From: Clostridia bacterium
GTDB lineage: Bacteria; Bacillota; Clostridia; Oscillospirales; Acutalibacteraceae
DNA: 57,790 nucleotides
Direction: 5' to 3'
NCBI GenBank assembly: GCA_017480115.1
Contig: JAFVBH010000081.1
Location: 1-57,790 of the forward strand
The position numbers and the translations under genes are program-made. This document shows, piece after piece, positions 33,528-43,347 of this stretch (position 1 is its first letter; the number at the start of each line of letters is the position of its first letter). The notes beneath the pieces were generated by a model. That model searched no databases. It saw only the letters and a list, made by a program, of their open reading frames with translations, and was not told the origin of the DNA.

Positions 33528-33633
33528 AAAAATCACCTTTCTTAAATTTCAGAGTCAATACTTTATTTTTATAGTAGCAAACACACATCAGTTTGTCAAT
33601 TTTTTTAAACGGCAAACTGTGGACACAGACCTG

Positions 33634-34566
33634 TCACTGCACGGGCTCAAATTTCTCCGCAATCGCATGATTATGCGTATAAGACGCGCCGGTCAGATTG
33701 AGCAGCACGATCTGATCGTCAATACTGCGCAAATATGTGGTATACGCTACCGTGGCTCCGTAATAGGTCATAGAGAAATCTACTTTGTAATAGGATTCCC
33801 CGGCAAGCGTTACCGCCTCAATCTGTGCGTCTGCAATATCATTATCAATATCTTCCTCGTCGAATACCTCTTCAATGCCCCGAAGATAATCGATCAAATA
33901 CGATTGCTCGTCCTCCGGCGACAAATCGGATTGCGGGGCGATATTCACAACCGCCACCGCCAGCGAATCGCCCGTTTGACTGATCAGATACAGATCGCAT
34001 ACGGTTGTGCCGCCGTCGTCATAGGAATCGTAATACTCCTGATCCGCTTCCACATAACCTGCCGGCAGAACAAATTTGAGATTCGCCCATGTGTTGGTAT
34101 AGACGTCGCCCGAAAGTCCCTCAACGCGCACTGACGGTTCGGAAGACGCGTCATTACCCTCCTGTGCATCGCTCGGCAGACGCGTGACCGCCGGCAGATC
34201 GGATTTGGGGACATTTGCAAAATCGGAAAGGTCGTTCATTTTGAGCGCCACACTGTTCAGCACCGAGCGGGTGACTGCCCAGTTGCCAAGACCCAAAACC
34301 ACGGAACAAAGCACCGCGATCAAAATAATCGTGCTGTTTTTCATTCTTTTTTTGCCCGGTTGTGCCGCTGATACCGGCTGTTCGGGCATACCGTAGGGTA
34401 CAGATGCCGCTTGCACAACGGGCTGTGCGTCCACAGGTGCGGTATTTTGACCGTCTATGACCGTCGGCGCGGCTGTCTGCGCATGATCGGGCAATTCTGC
34501 TCCGCAATTGGTACAGAATTTTACAGAATCCTCTGCGGGCGTACCGCAGCTACTGCATGTTTTCAT
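33634..34566 (-). CDS. Zinc-ribbon membrane protein with outer domain
   Basis: The 310-residue protein begins with a zinc ribbon (MKTCSSCGTPAEDSVKFCTNCGAEL). A Pro/Ala-rich linker, one transmembrane helix (STIILIAVLCSVVLGLGNW) and an outer domain of about 190 residues follow. This layout is common in Firmicutes; the role is unknown. The ATG at 34566 follows GGAGGC, which I prefer over a longer hydrophobic frame start at 34632. It shares strand and neighbourhood with the DUF5684-like gene, about 107 bases apart. Confidence 0.72.
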   Translation of the reverse strand: MKTCSSCGTPAEDSVKFCTNCGAELPDHAQTAAPTVIDGQNTAPVDAQPVVQAASVPYGMPEQPVSAAQPGKKRMKNSTIILIAVLCSVVLGLGNWAVTRSVLNSVALKMNDLSDFANVPKSDLPAVTRLPSDAQEGNDASSEPSVRVEGLSGDVYTNTWANLKFVLPAGYVEADQEYYDSYDDGGTTVCDLYLISQTGDSLAVAVVNIAPQSDLSPEDEQSYLIDYLRGIEEVFDEEDIDNDIADAQIEAVTLAGESYYKVDFSMTYYGATVAYTTYLRSIDDQIVLLNLTGASYTHNHAIAEKFEPVQ

Positions 34567-34735
34567 AATGACGCCTCCATCAAAATATATTACGTTTATT
34601 ATAAATGGAATATATAATAATGTCAATATCACAGTTTCCGATCTACATACAAAATACGCAAGAAAATATCTTTACAAACAATAAAATTCGCGCTATTATT
34701 ATTAGGATAAGTTACAAATACTAAGGCGTGAATTT

Positions 34736-35470
34736 ATGGCGAATGAGACAGCGCAGCCGTCCGGCAAGGGCGGCGCAAAATCAAAGGCTTTGAAAGCCGC
34801 GTTTCCCTATACGATCCCGATCATGACCGGCTTTTTATTCTTAGGTTTCACCTATGGCGTGCAAATGAACGTCAACGGCTTTTCCTTTGTATACCCGATG
34901 TTGATGAGTATGACGATTTTTGCCGGCTCTATGGAATTTGTCGCCGTCGGTCTGCTGCTGCAAAAATTTGACCCGATCAACGCCTTTTTCCTGACGATGA
35001 TCATTAACGCGCGGCATTTGTTCTACGGCATTTCCATGCTGGACAAATACCGCCATACGGGACTGAAAAAATATTATCTGATTTTCGGGCTGTGCGACGA
35101 GAGTTTCTCTATCAACTACACCGCCCAGATCCCCGCAGATGTGGACGACGGCTGGTTCATGTTTTTCGTGACGCTGCTGAATCAGCTGTACTGGGTCACA
35201 GGCTCGACGCTGGGCGGCATTCTCGGTTCTCTGTTCCCGTTCAATACCGATGGATTGGACTTTGTGATGACGGCAATGTTTGTGGTTATTTTCCTCAATC
35301 AGTGGATGCAGGAGAAAAACCACGTCAGCTCGATCTTGGGGCTTGTCCTGCCGACGATATGCCTGGTGATCTTCAAGGCGGATCATTTTATCATTCCGTC
35401 CATGATCGCCCTGTTGGTCGCGCTGACCTTGTTAAGAAAACCGTTGGAGAAAAAGGAGGCGGCAATATGA
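34736..35470 (+). CDS. azlC: AzlC-family branched-chain amino acid exporter, large subunit
   Basis: The 244-residue membrane protein has [45 protein letters not shown] and DESFSI, all typical of AzlC. Together with AzlD it exports branched-chain amino acids and analogues across the cytoplasmic membrane. The stop overlaps the azlD start by ATGA, so translation is coupled. Confidence 0.92.
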   Translation: MANETAQPSGKGGAKSKALKAAFPYTIPIMTGFLFLGFTYGVQMNVNGFSFVYPMLMSMTIFAGSMEFVAVGLLLQKFDPINAFFLTMIINARHLFYGISMLDKYRHTGLKKYYLIFGLCDESFSINYTAQIPADVDDGWFMFFVTLLNQLYWVTGSTLGGILGSLFPFNTDGLDFVMTAMFVVIFLNQWMQEKNHVSSILGLVLPTICLVIFKADHFIIPSMIALLVALTLLRKPLEKKEAAI

Positions 35471-35796
35471 CGATCCCGCAGCAAATCATTACGGTGGCTA
35501 TGATCGTCCTTGGCACGATGCTGACGCGTTTTCTGCCCTTTCTTGTTTTTCGCTCGGATAAACCCACGCCAAAATACATACAGTATCTCGGGAAAGTACT
35601 GCCCGCGGCGGTATTCGGTCTGCTGGTGATTTACTGTCTGAAAAACGTCAGTATTTTTTCTGGCAGTCACGGTCTGCCGGAGCTGATCGCGATCCTTGTC
35701 GTTATTGGTCTGCATCTGTGGAGAAAGCAGATGCTGTTATCCATTGCCGGCGGCACGATCTGCTATATGATGCTGGTGCAGTTGGTTTTTAAATAA
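35467..35796 (+). CDS. azlD: AzlD-family exporter, small subunit
   Basis: The 109-residue protein has three to four membrane segments and the AzlD blocks [11 protein letters not shown] and [19 protein letters not shown]. It starts inside the azlC stop. A long palindromic terminator follows at once. Confidence 0.9.
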   Translation: MTIPQQIITVAMIVLGTMLTRFLPFLVFRSDKPTPKYIQYLGKVLPAAVFGLLVIYCLKNVSIFSGSHGLPELIAILVVIGLHLWRKQMLLSIAGGTICYMMLVQLVFK

Positions 35797-35833
35797 ATTC
35801 TGATTTATCGGCTTCGCCGATAAATCAGAATTT
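35795..35833. terminator. AAATTCTGATTT palindrome, terminator of azlCD
   Basis: An 18-bp perfect stem closes on a TTC loop right at the azlD stop codon. Its outer arms are the same as those of the palindrome at 4613-4656. Confidence 0.75.
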
Positions 35834-35836
35834 AAA

Positions 35837-35876
35837 AAGCATCTATATCAGCATTGCCGATATAGATGCTTTTTTC
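35837..35876 (-). terminator. Terminator shared with the iscR end
   Basis: AAAAGCATCTATATC pairs with GATATAGATGCTTTT across a nine-base loop. T or A tracts flank both sides, so it can serve the minus-strand iscR transcript and, from the other side, azlCD. Confidence 0.8.
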
Positions 35877-36300
35877 AAATCACATAATTTCCCACATCGG
35901 GGTCTTGGATCAGATCCGCGAGGGTATATTTTTTCAGGAAATTCTCCGTCAGCTCGTTCAGTTCCATCCACATTTTTAACGTGCGGCAGTCGCTCGCCTG
36001 CGTACAGCTGTTATTCGCATTGGTCAGACACGCCACCGGCGCGAGGGATTTTTCCGTTGCCCGTAAAATCTCGTAAACCGAATAATCCTCCGGCGCGCGG
36101 TTCAGTCGGTAGCCGCCGCCTTTGCCGTGCAGCGACGCAAGTAACCCGGCTTTGGAAAGCGCGGACATAATCCCCTCCAAATATTTCAGCGAGATCTCCT
36201 GCCGTTCGGCAGTCTCCTTCAACGGCGTAAACTCCCCGCTGTCATGCTCCGCCAAATCGATCATCACGCGCAGCGCATAGCGTCCCTTGGTTGAAATCAT
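35875..36300 (-). CDS. iscR: Rrf2/IscR-family transcriptional regulator
   Basis: The 141-residue protein starts MISTKGRYALRVMIDLAEH and continues ISLKYLEGIMSALSKAGLL and HGKGGGYRLN, the Rrf2 winged helix. Three Cys (CLTNANNSCTQASDC) are placed as [2Fe-2S] ligands in IscR-type members. It is the last gene of the nifS-nifU-nadA-mnmA operon, so it most likely senses Fe-S status and controls Fe-S or cysteine genes. Whether it acts like IscR or CymR cannot be settled here. Confidence 0.87.
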   Translation of the reverse strand: MISTKGRYALRVMIDLAEHDSGEFTPLKETAERQEISLKYLEGIMSALSKAGLLASLHGKGGGYRLNRAPEDYSVYEILRATEKSLAPVACLTNANNSCTQASDCRTLKMWMELNELTENFLKKYTLADLIQDPDVGNYVI

Positions 36301-36327
36301 TCCGCATTCCTCATTCCTGCATTTTAT

Positions 36328-37395
36328 TTAACAAATCGTGCCGCCGCCCAGCACGTAGCCGCCGTCGTCATACAGCACCGCCGCCTGTCCTTTTGTGACG
36401 GCGCGGACGGGCGTATCAAACACGATATGCACCCTGCCGTCGGCGGTCACGTTGACGGTCGCGTCCTTTTCCGCCTGTTTGTAGCGGATGCGCGCCTTTG
36501 CCCGAAGATTTTTCGGCGGGGTATCGTAGGCGATCCAGTTAAAATCCTCAGCAAACAGCTCTCGGGTAAACAAATCCTCGTCGCTGCCGACAATGATCGT
36601 ATTTTCCTCGGGCAAAATTCCCGTCACATAGACCGGCTCCGGCATGGCAAGTCCGATGCCCCTGCGCTGCCCCATGGTATAATGGATGATCCCGTGGTGG
36701 CGACCCAATATGTTGCCGTTTTTGTCCTTAATATCGCCTTCGGGGTAAATTTTCCCCGTCAGATTCTGCAACACCGCGGCGTAATCGCCGTCGGGCACAA
36801 AGCAGATGTCCTGACTGTCCTTTTTATCGGCGTTGATCAACCCGAGCCGCGCCGCAATGTCGCGGGTCTCGGTTTTTTGCATGTTCCCCAGCGGGAACAC
36901 CGTATGCCGCAGCTGCTCCTGCGTCAGCGAATACAAAACGTAGCTCTGATCCTTGGAGGGATCCGCCGCCTTTTTCAGCAGCATTCTGCCGTTTTTTTCC
37001 TCAATGGAGGCGTAATGCCCGGTGACGATATAATCGCAGTCCAGCGCCTGCGCGCGCCTGTACAGACTTTCAAATTTCAGATAGCGGTTGCAGTCGATAC
37101 ACGGGTTCGGCGTTCTGCCGGTCTCGTACGCGCGAATAAACGGATCGATGACCTTGGCGCGGAAATCATCGGTAAAATTGAACACATAATAGGGAAAGCC
37201 CAGCTTAAACGCCACCGCGCGGGCGTCCTCGGTATCCTCAACGGAGCAGCAGCTTTTTTCTCGCGGGATCGCCGCCTCTTCGTTTGTAAACAGACGCATG
37301 GTGACGCCGATGCAGTCGTAGCCCGCCTGCTTCATCAGGTATGCCGCCACGGAGGAATCTACCCCGCCGCTCATGGCGATCAGCGCCTTGCTCAT
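36328..37395 (-). CDS. mnmA: tRNA-specific 2-thiouridylase MnmA
   Basis: The 355-residue enzyme thiolates U34 of tRNA-Lys, -Glu and -Gln using sulfur from a cysteine desulfurase. It has the PP-loop SGGVDSSVAAYLM and the catalytic cysteines in NPCIDCNRYLKF and DSQDICFV. It follows nadA with an ATGA overlap. The nearby nifS-type desulfurase is a natural sulfur donor. Confidence 0.95.
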   Translation of the reverse strand: MSKALIAMSGGVDSSVAAYLMKQAGYDCIGVTMRLFTNEEAAIPREKSCCSVEDTEDARAVAFKLGFPYYVFNFTDDFRAKVIDPFIRAYETGRTPNPCIDCNRYLKFESLYRRAQALDCDYIVTGHYASIEEKNGRMLLKKAADPSKDQSYVLYSLTQEQLRHTVFPLGNMQKTETRDIAARLGLINADKKDSQDICFVPDGDYAAVLQNLTGKIYPEGDIKDKNGNILGRHHGIIHYTMGQRRGIGLAMPEPVYVTGILPEENTIIVGSDEDLFTRELFAEDFNWIAYDTPPKNLRAKARIRYKQAEKDATVNVTADGRVHIVFDTPVRAVTKGQAAVLYDDGGYVLGGGTIC

Positions 37396-38306
37396 TCGCC
37401 CAGCCTCAGCATTTCATTCACGCACCGCACCGCGTCGCGGATCAGGTCGTCCGGCATGACGATCTCCTCCGCGCCGTATTGCAGCATATTGTAAATATCG
37501 GCAAGGGTGGTCAGCTGCATATTATGGCAGACGCAGTCCTTCGACAGCGGATAGAACCGCTTCTCGGGCGCGGACATCTGCAAATGGGTCAGCACGCTGT
37601 TTTCCGTGCCGATGATAAACTCCCGGTTGTCGCTCTGTTCCGCATAGGAGATGATCCCCGTGGTGCTGCCGATATAATCCGCTTCCTTGACCACCTCGGG
37701 ACGGCATTCGGGGTGCATCAGCACCAGCGCGCCCGGGTGCGCCGCGCGTGCCGCCTTGACGTCGTCCGCCGTGACGCGCAGATGGGTCGGGCAGCCGCCG
37801 TTCATCATCATGATATTTTTCTCCGGCACTTGCTGCTTGACCCAGGTGCCAAGGTTGCAGTCGGGCAGGAAGAAAATATTCGGATTTTCAATATTTTTTA
37901 CGATCTTTACCGCCGAGGAGGAGGTCACGCACACGTCGCAGACGGCTTTCGTCTCCGCGGTGCTGTTGACGTAGACCACAAAGCAGTAATCGGGATATTT
38001 TTTACGCAGCGCCAGCACCAGTTCCTTATCCGCCTGTTCCGCCAGCGGGCAGATCGCGCCGCTGTTGGCAAGATAGACGTGCTTCTGCGGCGAAAGCAGC
38101 TTGACCGTCTCCGCCATAAAACGCACACCGCACATCAGCACCCGCTCCTCGGGCACGTCCTGCGCCTTAACGCTCAGGCCGAAGGAATCGCCGGTATAGT
38201 CCGCGATCTCCAAAATATCGTTGGACTGATAGGTATGCGCAAGGATACAAACGCCCTTTTCTTTTTTCAGCCTGAGGATCTCGTCCTGCATTTCTCTGAT
38301 TTTCAT
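37392..38306 (-). CDS. nadA: Quinolinate synthase NadA
   Basis: The 304-residue Fe-S enzyme makes quinolinate from iminoaspartate and dihydroxyacetone phosphate for NAD synthesis. Seen are AHTYQSNDILEIADYTGDS, the Cys in VLMCGVRFMAET, MNGGCPTHLRV, HPECRPEV and KDCVCHNMQ, which include the three [4Fe-4S] ligands. NadB and NadC are not in this window. Its place after nifS-nifU fits its need for a cluster. Confidence 0.94.
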   Translation of the reverse strand: MKIREMQDEILRLKKEKGVCILAHTYQSNDILEIADYTGDSFGLSVKAQDVPEERVLMCGVRFMAETVKLLSPQKHVYLANSGAICPLAEQADKELVLALRKKYPDYCFVVYVNSTAETKAVCDVCVTSSSAVKIVKNIENPNIFFLPDCNLGTWVKQQVPEKNIMMMNGGCPTHLRVTADDVKAARAAHPGALVLMHPECRPEVVKEADYIGSTTGIISYAEQSDNREFIIGTENSVLTHLQMSAPEKRFYPLSKDCVCHNMQLTTLADIYNMLQYGAEEIVMPDDLIRDAVRCVNEMLRLGE

Positions 38307-38312
38307 TCCGCT

Positions 38313-38693
38313 TTACACTCCATTATACTTTCTCCGGTAGTCATTGACGGCGGCTTTGACGGCGTCCTCCGCGAGGACGGAACAATGCAGCTTTTCCTCC
38401 GGCAGCCCGCCCAGCACCTCGGCGATCTGCGCGTTTTTCAGCGCCAGCGCCTCAGCAAGGGTTCTGCCCTTGAGCAATTCAGAGGTCACGGAGCCTGCGG
38501 CAATGGCGACGCTGCACCCGTAGGTCTCGCAGCGCACGTCGGTTATTTTGCCGTCCGCCACTTTGAGATACAGCTTCATAATATCGCCGCACCGGTCGGT
38601 GCCAGCCTCCCCCACCGCGTCGGGCGCGTCCATCGCGCCGGCATTGCGGGGATTGAGAAAATGCTCCATCAAAACGTCGTTATACAGCGCCAT
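38313..38693 (-). CDS. nifU: NifU/IscU-type Fe-S scaffold protein
   Basis: The 126-residue protein keeps the three scaffold cysteines: DRCGD, ETYGCSVAIA and KLHCSVLAED. The start (MALYNDVLMEHFLNPRNAG) follows AGGAGG; a slightly longer frame is less likely. It accepts sulfur from the desulfurase encoded 11 bases upstream and passes clusters to targets such as NadA. Confidence 0.92.
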   Translation of the reverse strand: MALYNDVLMEHFLNPRNAGAMDAPDAVGEAGTDRCGDIMKLYLKVADGKITDVRCETYGCSVAIAAGSVTSELLKGRTLAEALALKNAQIAEVLGGLPEEKLHCSVLAEDAVKAAVNDYRRKYNGV

Positions 38694-38704
38694 GCGTCCT
38701 CCTG

Positions 38705-39898
38705 TCAATCAAAGAAAAACGGTCGTTTGCCGATTTCACAATCGTGCCATACGGGGGAAAGCGACCGCAGTCGCGCGACGATTTCCGTAACGCTTTGCAC
38801 GATATGCGCCGCCTGCGCGTCGGTGATCTCCTCGCCGATCGTCAGCCGCAGAGAGCCGCGGGAAACCTCCTCCGGCAGCCCGAGACTGCGCAGCACGTGG
38901 CTGGCGTCATGGGAACCGGACGCGCACGCCGAGCCGGAGGACGCGGCGATTCCCGCGTGATCCAACAGCAGCAGCAGCGGCTCGCCCTCGATGCCCTCAA
39001 AGCACATGTTAATGTTATTCGGCAACCGCTTGTCCCGGTCGCCGTTCAGCGCGCAGTGGGGCACGTTTTCTTTGATCCCGTCAATGATCCTGTTACGTAT
39101 AATTGTAAGCTTTTCGCGGTATTTGTCAATATGTTCCTGCGATTCTTTCAGCGCGGCAGCCATACCGACAACGGCGGGAAGATTTTCCGTCCCCGCCCGT
39201 TTGCCCCGTTCCTGCCCGCCGCCTTCGAGAACGGCGTGCAGCTCGACGCCCCGTTTCACATACAGAAAACCGACGCCCTTGGGACCGTGGAATTTATGCG
39301 CGGACGCCGACAGCATATCGATGTTCTGCGCCTGCACATCAAGCGGGATATGTCCCGCCGCCTGCACCGCGTCGGTGTGAAAGACAACGCCTTTTTCGCG
39401 GCAAATCGCGCCGATCTCCGCGATCGGCTGGAGCGTCCCGATCTCATTATTGGCTGTCATGACCGATACCAGACAGGTATCCTCCCGAATCGCCTGATCC
39501 ACCGCCATGGGCGCGATCAAGCCGTCGCGATCCGGCTGCAACAGCGTGACGGAAAATCCCTGCCGTTCCAGCTTATCCAGCACGCGCAGTACGGCGTGAT
39601 GCTCAAAAGCAGTCGAGACGATATGCTTTTTCCCGATTTTCGCGCCGTTCCACGCGGCGGAAAGAAGCGCCTGATTGTCGGCTTCCGTTCCGCCGGAGGT
39701 AAAGGTGATCTCCCGCGGGGAGCAGCCGATCACGGCGGCGATCGCCTCCCGCGCCTGCCACAGCGCCTCCGCCGCCCGCTGTCCCGGCGTATGGGGACTG
39801 GACGGATTGGCGAAAACGTCCGTAAAAAAGGGCAGCATCGCATCCAGCGCCCTTTGGCTCATTTTTGTCGTCGCGGCATTGTCAGCGTAAATATACAT
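38705..39898 (-). CDS. nifS: Cysteine desulfurase (NifS/IscS type)
   Basis: The 397-residue PLP enzyme takes sulfur from cysteine for Fe-S clusters and tRNA thiolation. Seen are YADNAATTKMSQRALDAM, TSGGTEADN, HTDAVQAAG, the PLP lysine in SASAHKFHGPKGVGF and the persulfide cysteine in SSGSACASGSHDASHVL. It is the first gene of the operon; its 5' leader contains a GGGGCTGT/ACAGCCCC hairpin at 39915-39934, just before the ribosome site. Confidence 0.95.
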   Translation of the reverse strand: MYIYADNAATTKMSQRALDAMLPFFTDVFANPSSPHTPGQRAAEALWQAREAIAAVIGCSPREITFTSGGTEADNQALLSAAWNGAKIGKKHIVSTAFEHHAVLRVLDKLERQGFSVTLLQPDRDGLIAPMAVDQAIREDTCLVSVMTANNEIGTLQPIAEIGAICREKGVVFHTDAVQAAGHIPLDVQAQNIDMLSASAHKFHGPKGVGFLYVKRGVELHAVLEGGGQERGKRAGTENLPAVVGMAAALKESQEHIDKYREKLTIIRNRIIDGIKENVPHCALNGDRDKRLPNNINMCFEGIEGEPLLLLLDHAGIAASSGSACASGSHDASHVLRSLGLPEEVSRGSLRLTIGEEITDAQAAHIVQSVTEIVARLRSLSPVWHDCEIGKRPFFFD

Positions 39899-39904
39899 GC
39901 AAAA

Positions 39905-40198
39905 ACCTCAAACAGGGGCTGTGAAAACAGCCCCGTAATTAACAAAAATAAAAAATGAATGATGAATAATGAATAATTGCGGACGGGTTCCACCCGTACC
40001 CGATGATAGAAAAATCAGATCAAACATTGCGAATATTGATCGTTTTTTCAAAGATGAAGGTAATCGGGTTTGTTCCGTTTATGCGCATCTATCATGGCGG
40101 TTGCTTGCAACCGCGCCGAAATCATTCACCGTTCATTTTTCATCATTCATTAAAATCTGATTTGCGGGGCATAAACGCCCCGACAAATCAGATTTTAT
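39905..40198. repeat. Gap between cysK and nifS with repeat modules
   Basis: This 300-base gap has no gene. It holds the leader hairpin of nifS and ATGAATGATGAATAATGAAT strings. At 40120-40150 there is a CATCATTCATTAAA module shared with 4407-4431, and at 40152-40196 a CTGATTTGCGGGGC/GCCCCG-ACAAATCAG palindrome after cysK. The last likely acts as the cysK terminator. Confidence 0.6.
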
Positions 40199-41128
40199 TT
40201 AATCTGCAAACAGTGCGGTGGAAAGATACCGATCGCCGGAATCGGGCAGCAGCACCACGATGGTCTTGCCCTCGTTTTCGGGACGCTTGGCAACCTCGAT
40301 CGCTGCCCAGAGCGCTGCGCCGGAGCTGATGCCGGTGAGGATACCTTCCGCCTTGCCGGTCAATTTACCGGTCGTAAAAGCGTCGTCGTTATCCACCTTG
40401 ATAATCTCATCATAAATCGATGTATTCAGCACGTCGGGCACGAAGCCCGCGCCGATGCCCTGAATTTTATGGGAGCCGGGTGCGCCGCCGGAAAGCACGG
40501 GGGAGGCGGACGGCTCAACGGCAACGACCTTAACCTCCGGTTTTTTGGATTTCAGATATTCGCCAACACCTGTTACCGTACCGCCGGTACCGACGCCTGC
40601 CACGAATATATCAACAGCGCCCTCGGTGTCATTCCAGATTTCCGGACCCGTGGTTGCCAAATGCGCCGCAGGGTTCGCGGGGTTTACAAACTGTCCGGGA
40701 ATAAAGCTGTCGGGAATCTCTTTGGCAAGCTCCTCCGCCTTTGCGATGGCGCCTTTCATGCCTTTCGCGCCCTCGGTAAGTACAAGCTCCGCGCCGTAGG
40801 CTTTCATTAACTGTCTGCGCTCGACGGACATAGTCTCGGGCATGACGATGATAATGCGATAACCTCTCGCGGTCGCCACAGACGCCAAACCGATACCGGT
40901 ATTGCCGGAGGTCGGCTCGATAATCACGGAACCGGCTTTCAAAAGACCGCGCGCCTCAGCGTCATCGATCATTGCCTTTGCAATACGATCTTTAACAGAA
41001 CCGGCGGGGTTAAAATATTCCAGCTTGGCAAGCAGCGTGGCTTTCAGCCCCAACTGCTTTTCGATATTGGCAAGCTCCAGAAGCGGCGTATTGCCGATCA
41101 GTTGATCTGCGGATTTGTAGACGGACAT
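40199..41128 (-). CDS. cysK: Cysteine synthase (O-acetylserine sulfhydrylase)
   Basis: The 309-residue PLP enzyme makes cysteine from O-acetylserine and sulfide. It shows the PLP lysine in [11 protein letters not shown], the substrate loop [28 protein letters not shown] and [10 protein letters not shown]. It is read after metY on the same strand with a short gap, so both sulfide-using enzymes are probably co-expressed. Confidence 0.95.
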   Translation of the reverse strand: MSVYKSADQLIGNTPLLELANIEKQLGLKATLLAKLEYFNPAGSVKDRIAKAMIDDAEARGLLKAGSVIIEPTSGNTGIGLASVATARGYRIIIVMPETMSVERRQLMKAYGAELVLTEGAKGMKGAIAKAEELAKEIPDSFIPGQFVNPANPAAHLATTGPEIWNDTEGAVDIFVAGVGTGGTVTGVGEYLKSKKPEVKVVAVEPSASPVLSGGAPGSHKIQGIGAGFVPDVLNTSIYDEIIKVDNDDAFTTGKLTGKAEGILTGISSGAALWAAIEVAKRPENEGKTIVVLLPDSGDRYLSTALFAD

Positions 41129-41152
41129 ATTGGATAACTCCTTTATAATGAA

Positions 41153-42442
41153 TTACTGAATCGCTTTAAACGCCTCGTCAAGATCGGTGATAATATCGTC
41201 GATATGCTCGGTACCGATAGAGAGACGAATGGTATTGGGTTTAATACCCTGATCGAGCTGTTCTGCTTCGGTCAGCTCGGCATGGGTGGTAGAGGCGGGA
41301 TGGATCACGAGGGACTTGACGTCCGCCACATTAGCAAGCAGGGAGAACAACTGCAGATTGTCGATAAAAGCCTGCGCTTTCTTCGCGTCGCCTTTAATCT
41401 CAAAGGTGAAAATGGAACCGCCGCCGTTGGGGAAATACTTTTTGTAAAGCGCCTGCTGGGCGGGATCGTCGGTGATGGACGGGTGATGCACGGCTTCTAC
41501 CAGCGGCTGATTTTTTAGATATTCGGCAACCTTGATCGCATTTTCCACGTGACGCTCTACGCGCAGGGAAAGCGTCTCAAGCCCCTGCAGGAAGAAGAAC
41601 GAATGGAACGGGGACAGGGTTGCGCCGGTATCACGCAGCAGAATCGCGCGGATTCTCGTGACGAACGCAGCGGGACCGACCGCATCATAGAAGCTGATGC
41701 CGTGATAGCTGGGGTTGGGTTCAACAAGACCGGGGAATTTGCCGGCAGCTTTCCAGTCGAATGTGCCGCCGTCCACGATCACGCCGCCGATGGTGGTGCC
41801 GTGACCGCCGATGAACTTGGTCGCGGAATGGACGACCACGTCCGCGCCGTACTCGATGGGTCTGACAAGATAGGGCGTCGCGAAGGTGTTGTCGATGATC
41901 AGCGGGAGATTATGCGCATGGGCAATTCCGGCGATCTTCTCAATATCAACAACATCGGAATTGGGGTTGCCGAGGGTTTCAATAAAGACAAGCTTGGTGT
42001 TCTCCTGAATCGCGTTCTCGATCTCCTCAAAGTTGTTAGGATCGACGAACGTCGTGGTTACGCCGTATGCGGGCAGCGTGTGCTGCAGCAGGTTGAACGT
42101 ACCGCCGTAAATATTCTTTGCGGCAACAACATGATCACCGGCGAAAGTGATATTTTCAATCGCATAGGTGATCGCGGCAGCACCGGAAGCAACCGCCAAA
42201 GCGGCAACACCGCCTTCAAGCGCCGCAATGCGCTGCTCAAACACATCGGAAGTGGGGTTGGTCAGGCGGGAATAAATATTGCCTGCGTCGCGAAGCCCAA
42301 AACGATCCGCCGCATGCTGGCTGTTGTGAAAAACGAAAGAAGAAGTCTGATAAATAGGAACCGCTCTCGCATCCGTAACGGGATCCGCATGCTCCTGGCC
42401 AACGTGTAACTGAAGGGTTTCAAATTTATAATTTCTGCTCAT
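41153..42442 (-). CDS. metY: O-acetylhomoserine sulfhydrylase (MetY type)
   Basis: The 429-residue protein belongs to the Cys/Met PLP family: YSRLTNPTSDVFEQRIAALEGG, the PLP lysine in VVHSATKFIGGHGTTIGG, and SIGTEHIDDIITDL at the end. It makes homocysteine from O-acetylhomoserine and sulfide. AAAGGAAA precedes the ATG. Its promoter overlaps a CCTAT-N7-ATAGG palindrome. Confidence 0.93.
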   Translation of the reverse strand: MSRNYKFETLQLHVGQEHADPVTDARAVPIYQTSSFVFHNSQHAADRFGLRDAGNIYSRLTNPTSDVFEQRIAALEGGVAALAVASGAAAITYAIENITFAGDHVVAAKNIYGGTFNLLQHTLPAYGVTTTFVDPNNFEEIENAIQENTKLVFIETLGNPNSDVVDIEKIAGIAHAHNLPLIIDNTFATPYLVRPIEYGADVVVHSATKFIGGHGTTIGGVIVDGGTFDWKAAGKFPGLVEPNPSYHGISFYDAVGPAAFVTRIRAILLRDTGATLSPFHSFFFLQGLETLSLRVERHVENAIKVAEYLKNQPLVEAVHHPSITDDPAQQALYKKYFPNGGGSIFTFEIKGDAKKAQAFIDNLQLFSLLANVADVKSLVIHPASTTHAELTEAEQLDQGIKPNTIRLSIGTEHIDDIITDLDEAFKAIQ

Positions 42443-42597
42443 GATAAAATTTCCTTTCTGATATTGAATTAAAAAAGATTGTTAAATAGCTCTTAAAAAT
42501 CAACATCGGCACATTCGTCCGAACCGGAAATTTGCCCGTATGAGCTTCTCAAAACCGCCCTGCATTTTATTACCTACCAATCCTGTGGGTTGATAGT

Positions 42598-42630
42598 ATA
42601 ATAACATGTTATACCTATAAAGTCAATAGG
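42598..42630 (-). promoter_or_regulatory. metY promoter with overlapping palindrome
   Basis: On the minus strand TTGACT (42626-42621), 17 bases and TATTAT (42603-42598) form the promoter. CCTAT-TGACTTT-ATAGG (42630-42614) is an inverted repeat covering the -35 box. An Rrf2-type regulator such as the nearby IscR/CymR-like protein is a plausible binder. The leader of about 150 bases before metY shows no riboswitch I recognise. Confidence 0.6.
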
Positions 42631-42658
42631 ATTCTCAATATTTTTTTATAAACCGTGA

Positions 42659-43180
42659 TTAAAAAACAGAATTTATAATATCTGTCCATTGTTCGATCAG
42701 TTTTTCCAGAGAAAAGGCAGCATTGGCAGGGCTTGTAGATGGAAGTCGTGTTGCGGAAATGCCCAGCGCCGGATACGTATACTTCATATATAAGTCATAT
42801 GCCTTGCCGCCGTTCGTGAAGATTTTATTTCCGATGTTACCGCACGCCAGGATCGGACGCAAATCCGTTACCGTTACATCTCGAATCGAGGCGTCGCTGG
42901 AGCCTATAATCACGCAGGATTCCACAACATCATATAATGCAATATGATTTCTGTGCAGAAACTCCGCTTTTTCCTGTACGGTCACAGGGACATCTGTTCG
43001 CTTAACAGCCGCAATCACTTTCCAAAAGCGATTTTGCGGGTGTCCGTAATAAAAATTTTGTTCCCTTGATTTTACCGAGGGGAAACTGCCTAAAATCAGT
43101 ATATCCGAATTTTCATCATATATCGGTCCGAAGCCATGATGCAGCAGTACCGGTACGTTATTTCCGCGTTCTTCTTGCAC
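42659..43180 (-). CDS. DNA-deoxyinosine/uracil glycosylase family protein
   Basis: The 173-residue protein shows DILILGSFPSVKSREQNFYYGHPQNRFWK and LPSTSPANA, the two blocks of the hypoxanthine-DNA glycosylase (HDG) branch of the uracil glycosylase superfamily. It should remove deaminated bases from DNA in base excision repair. It is a single gene with no functional link to its neighbours. Confidence 0.85.
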   Translation of the reverse strand: MQEERGNNVPVLLHHGFGPIYDENSDILILGSFPSVKSREQNFYYGHPQNRFWKVIAAVKRTDVPVTVQEKAEFLHRNHIALYDVVESCVIIGSSDASIRDVTVTDLRPILACGNIGNKIFTNGGKAYDLYMKYTYPALGISATRLPSTSPANAAFSLEKLIEQWTDIINSVF

Positions 43181-43297
43181 TCTACGTTCATCTCCCCAAA
43201 GCGACGTCGCGCCTTAAAAAATTTGTTTCAGCAAAGCCTGCGGATACAGACAGTTTTCCGCATGAAATTTTTCAACAAACAAGCTCTGTGCAAAGAA

Positions 43298-43327
43298 AAA
43301 GGAACTTACCTTACGGCAAGTTCCTTT
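43298..43327 (-). terminator. Terminator of the cohesin gene
   Basis: AAAGGAACTT pairs perfectly with AAGTTCCTTT. On the minus strand TTTTTC follows, some 20 bases after the cohesin gene stop. Confidence 0.8.
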
Positions 43328-43347
43328 GAATCAATCTAAAAGATCAA

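Noticed and set aside
37341..38960. Long plus-strand frame opposite nadA, nifU and mnmA
   Set aside because: The minus-strand genes have complete catalytic motifs; the plus-strand frame has antisense-like composition and no motif.
42443..42597. SAM riboswitch or T-box in the metY leader
   Set aside because: I looked for S-box and T-box landmark motifs and the usual terminator switch and found none that I could align.
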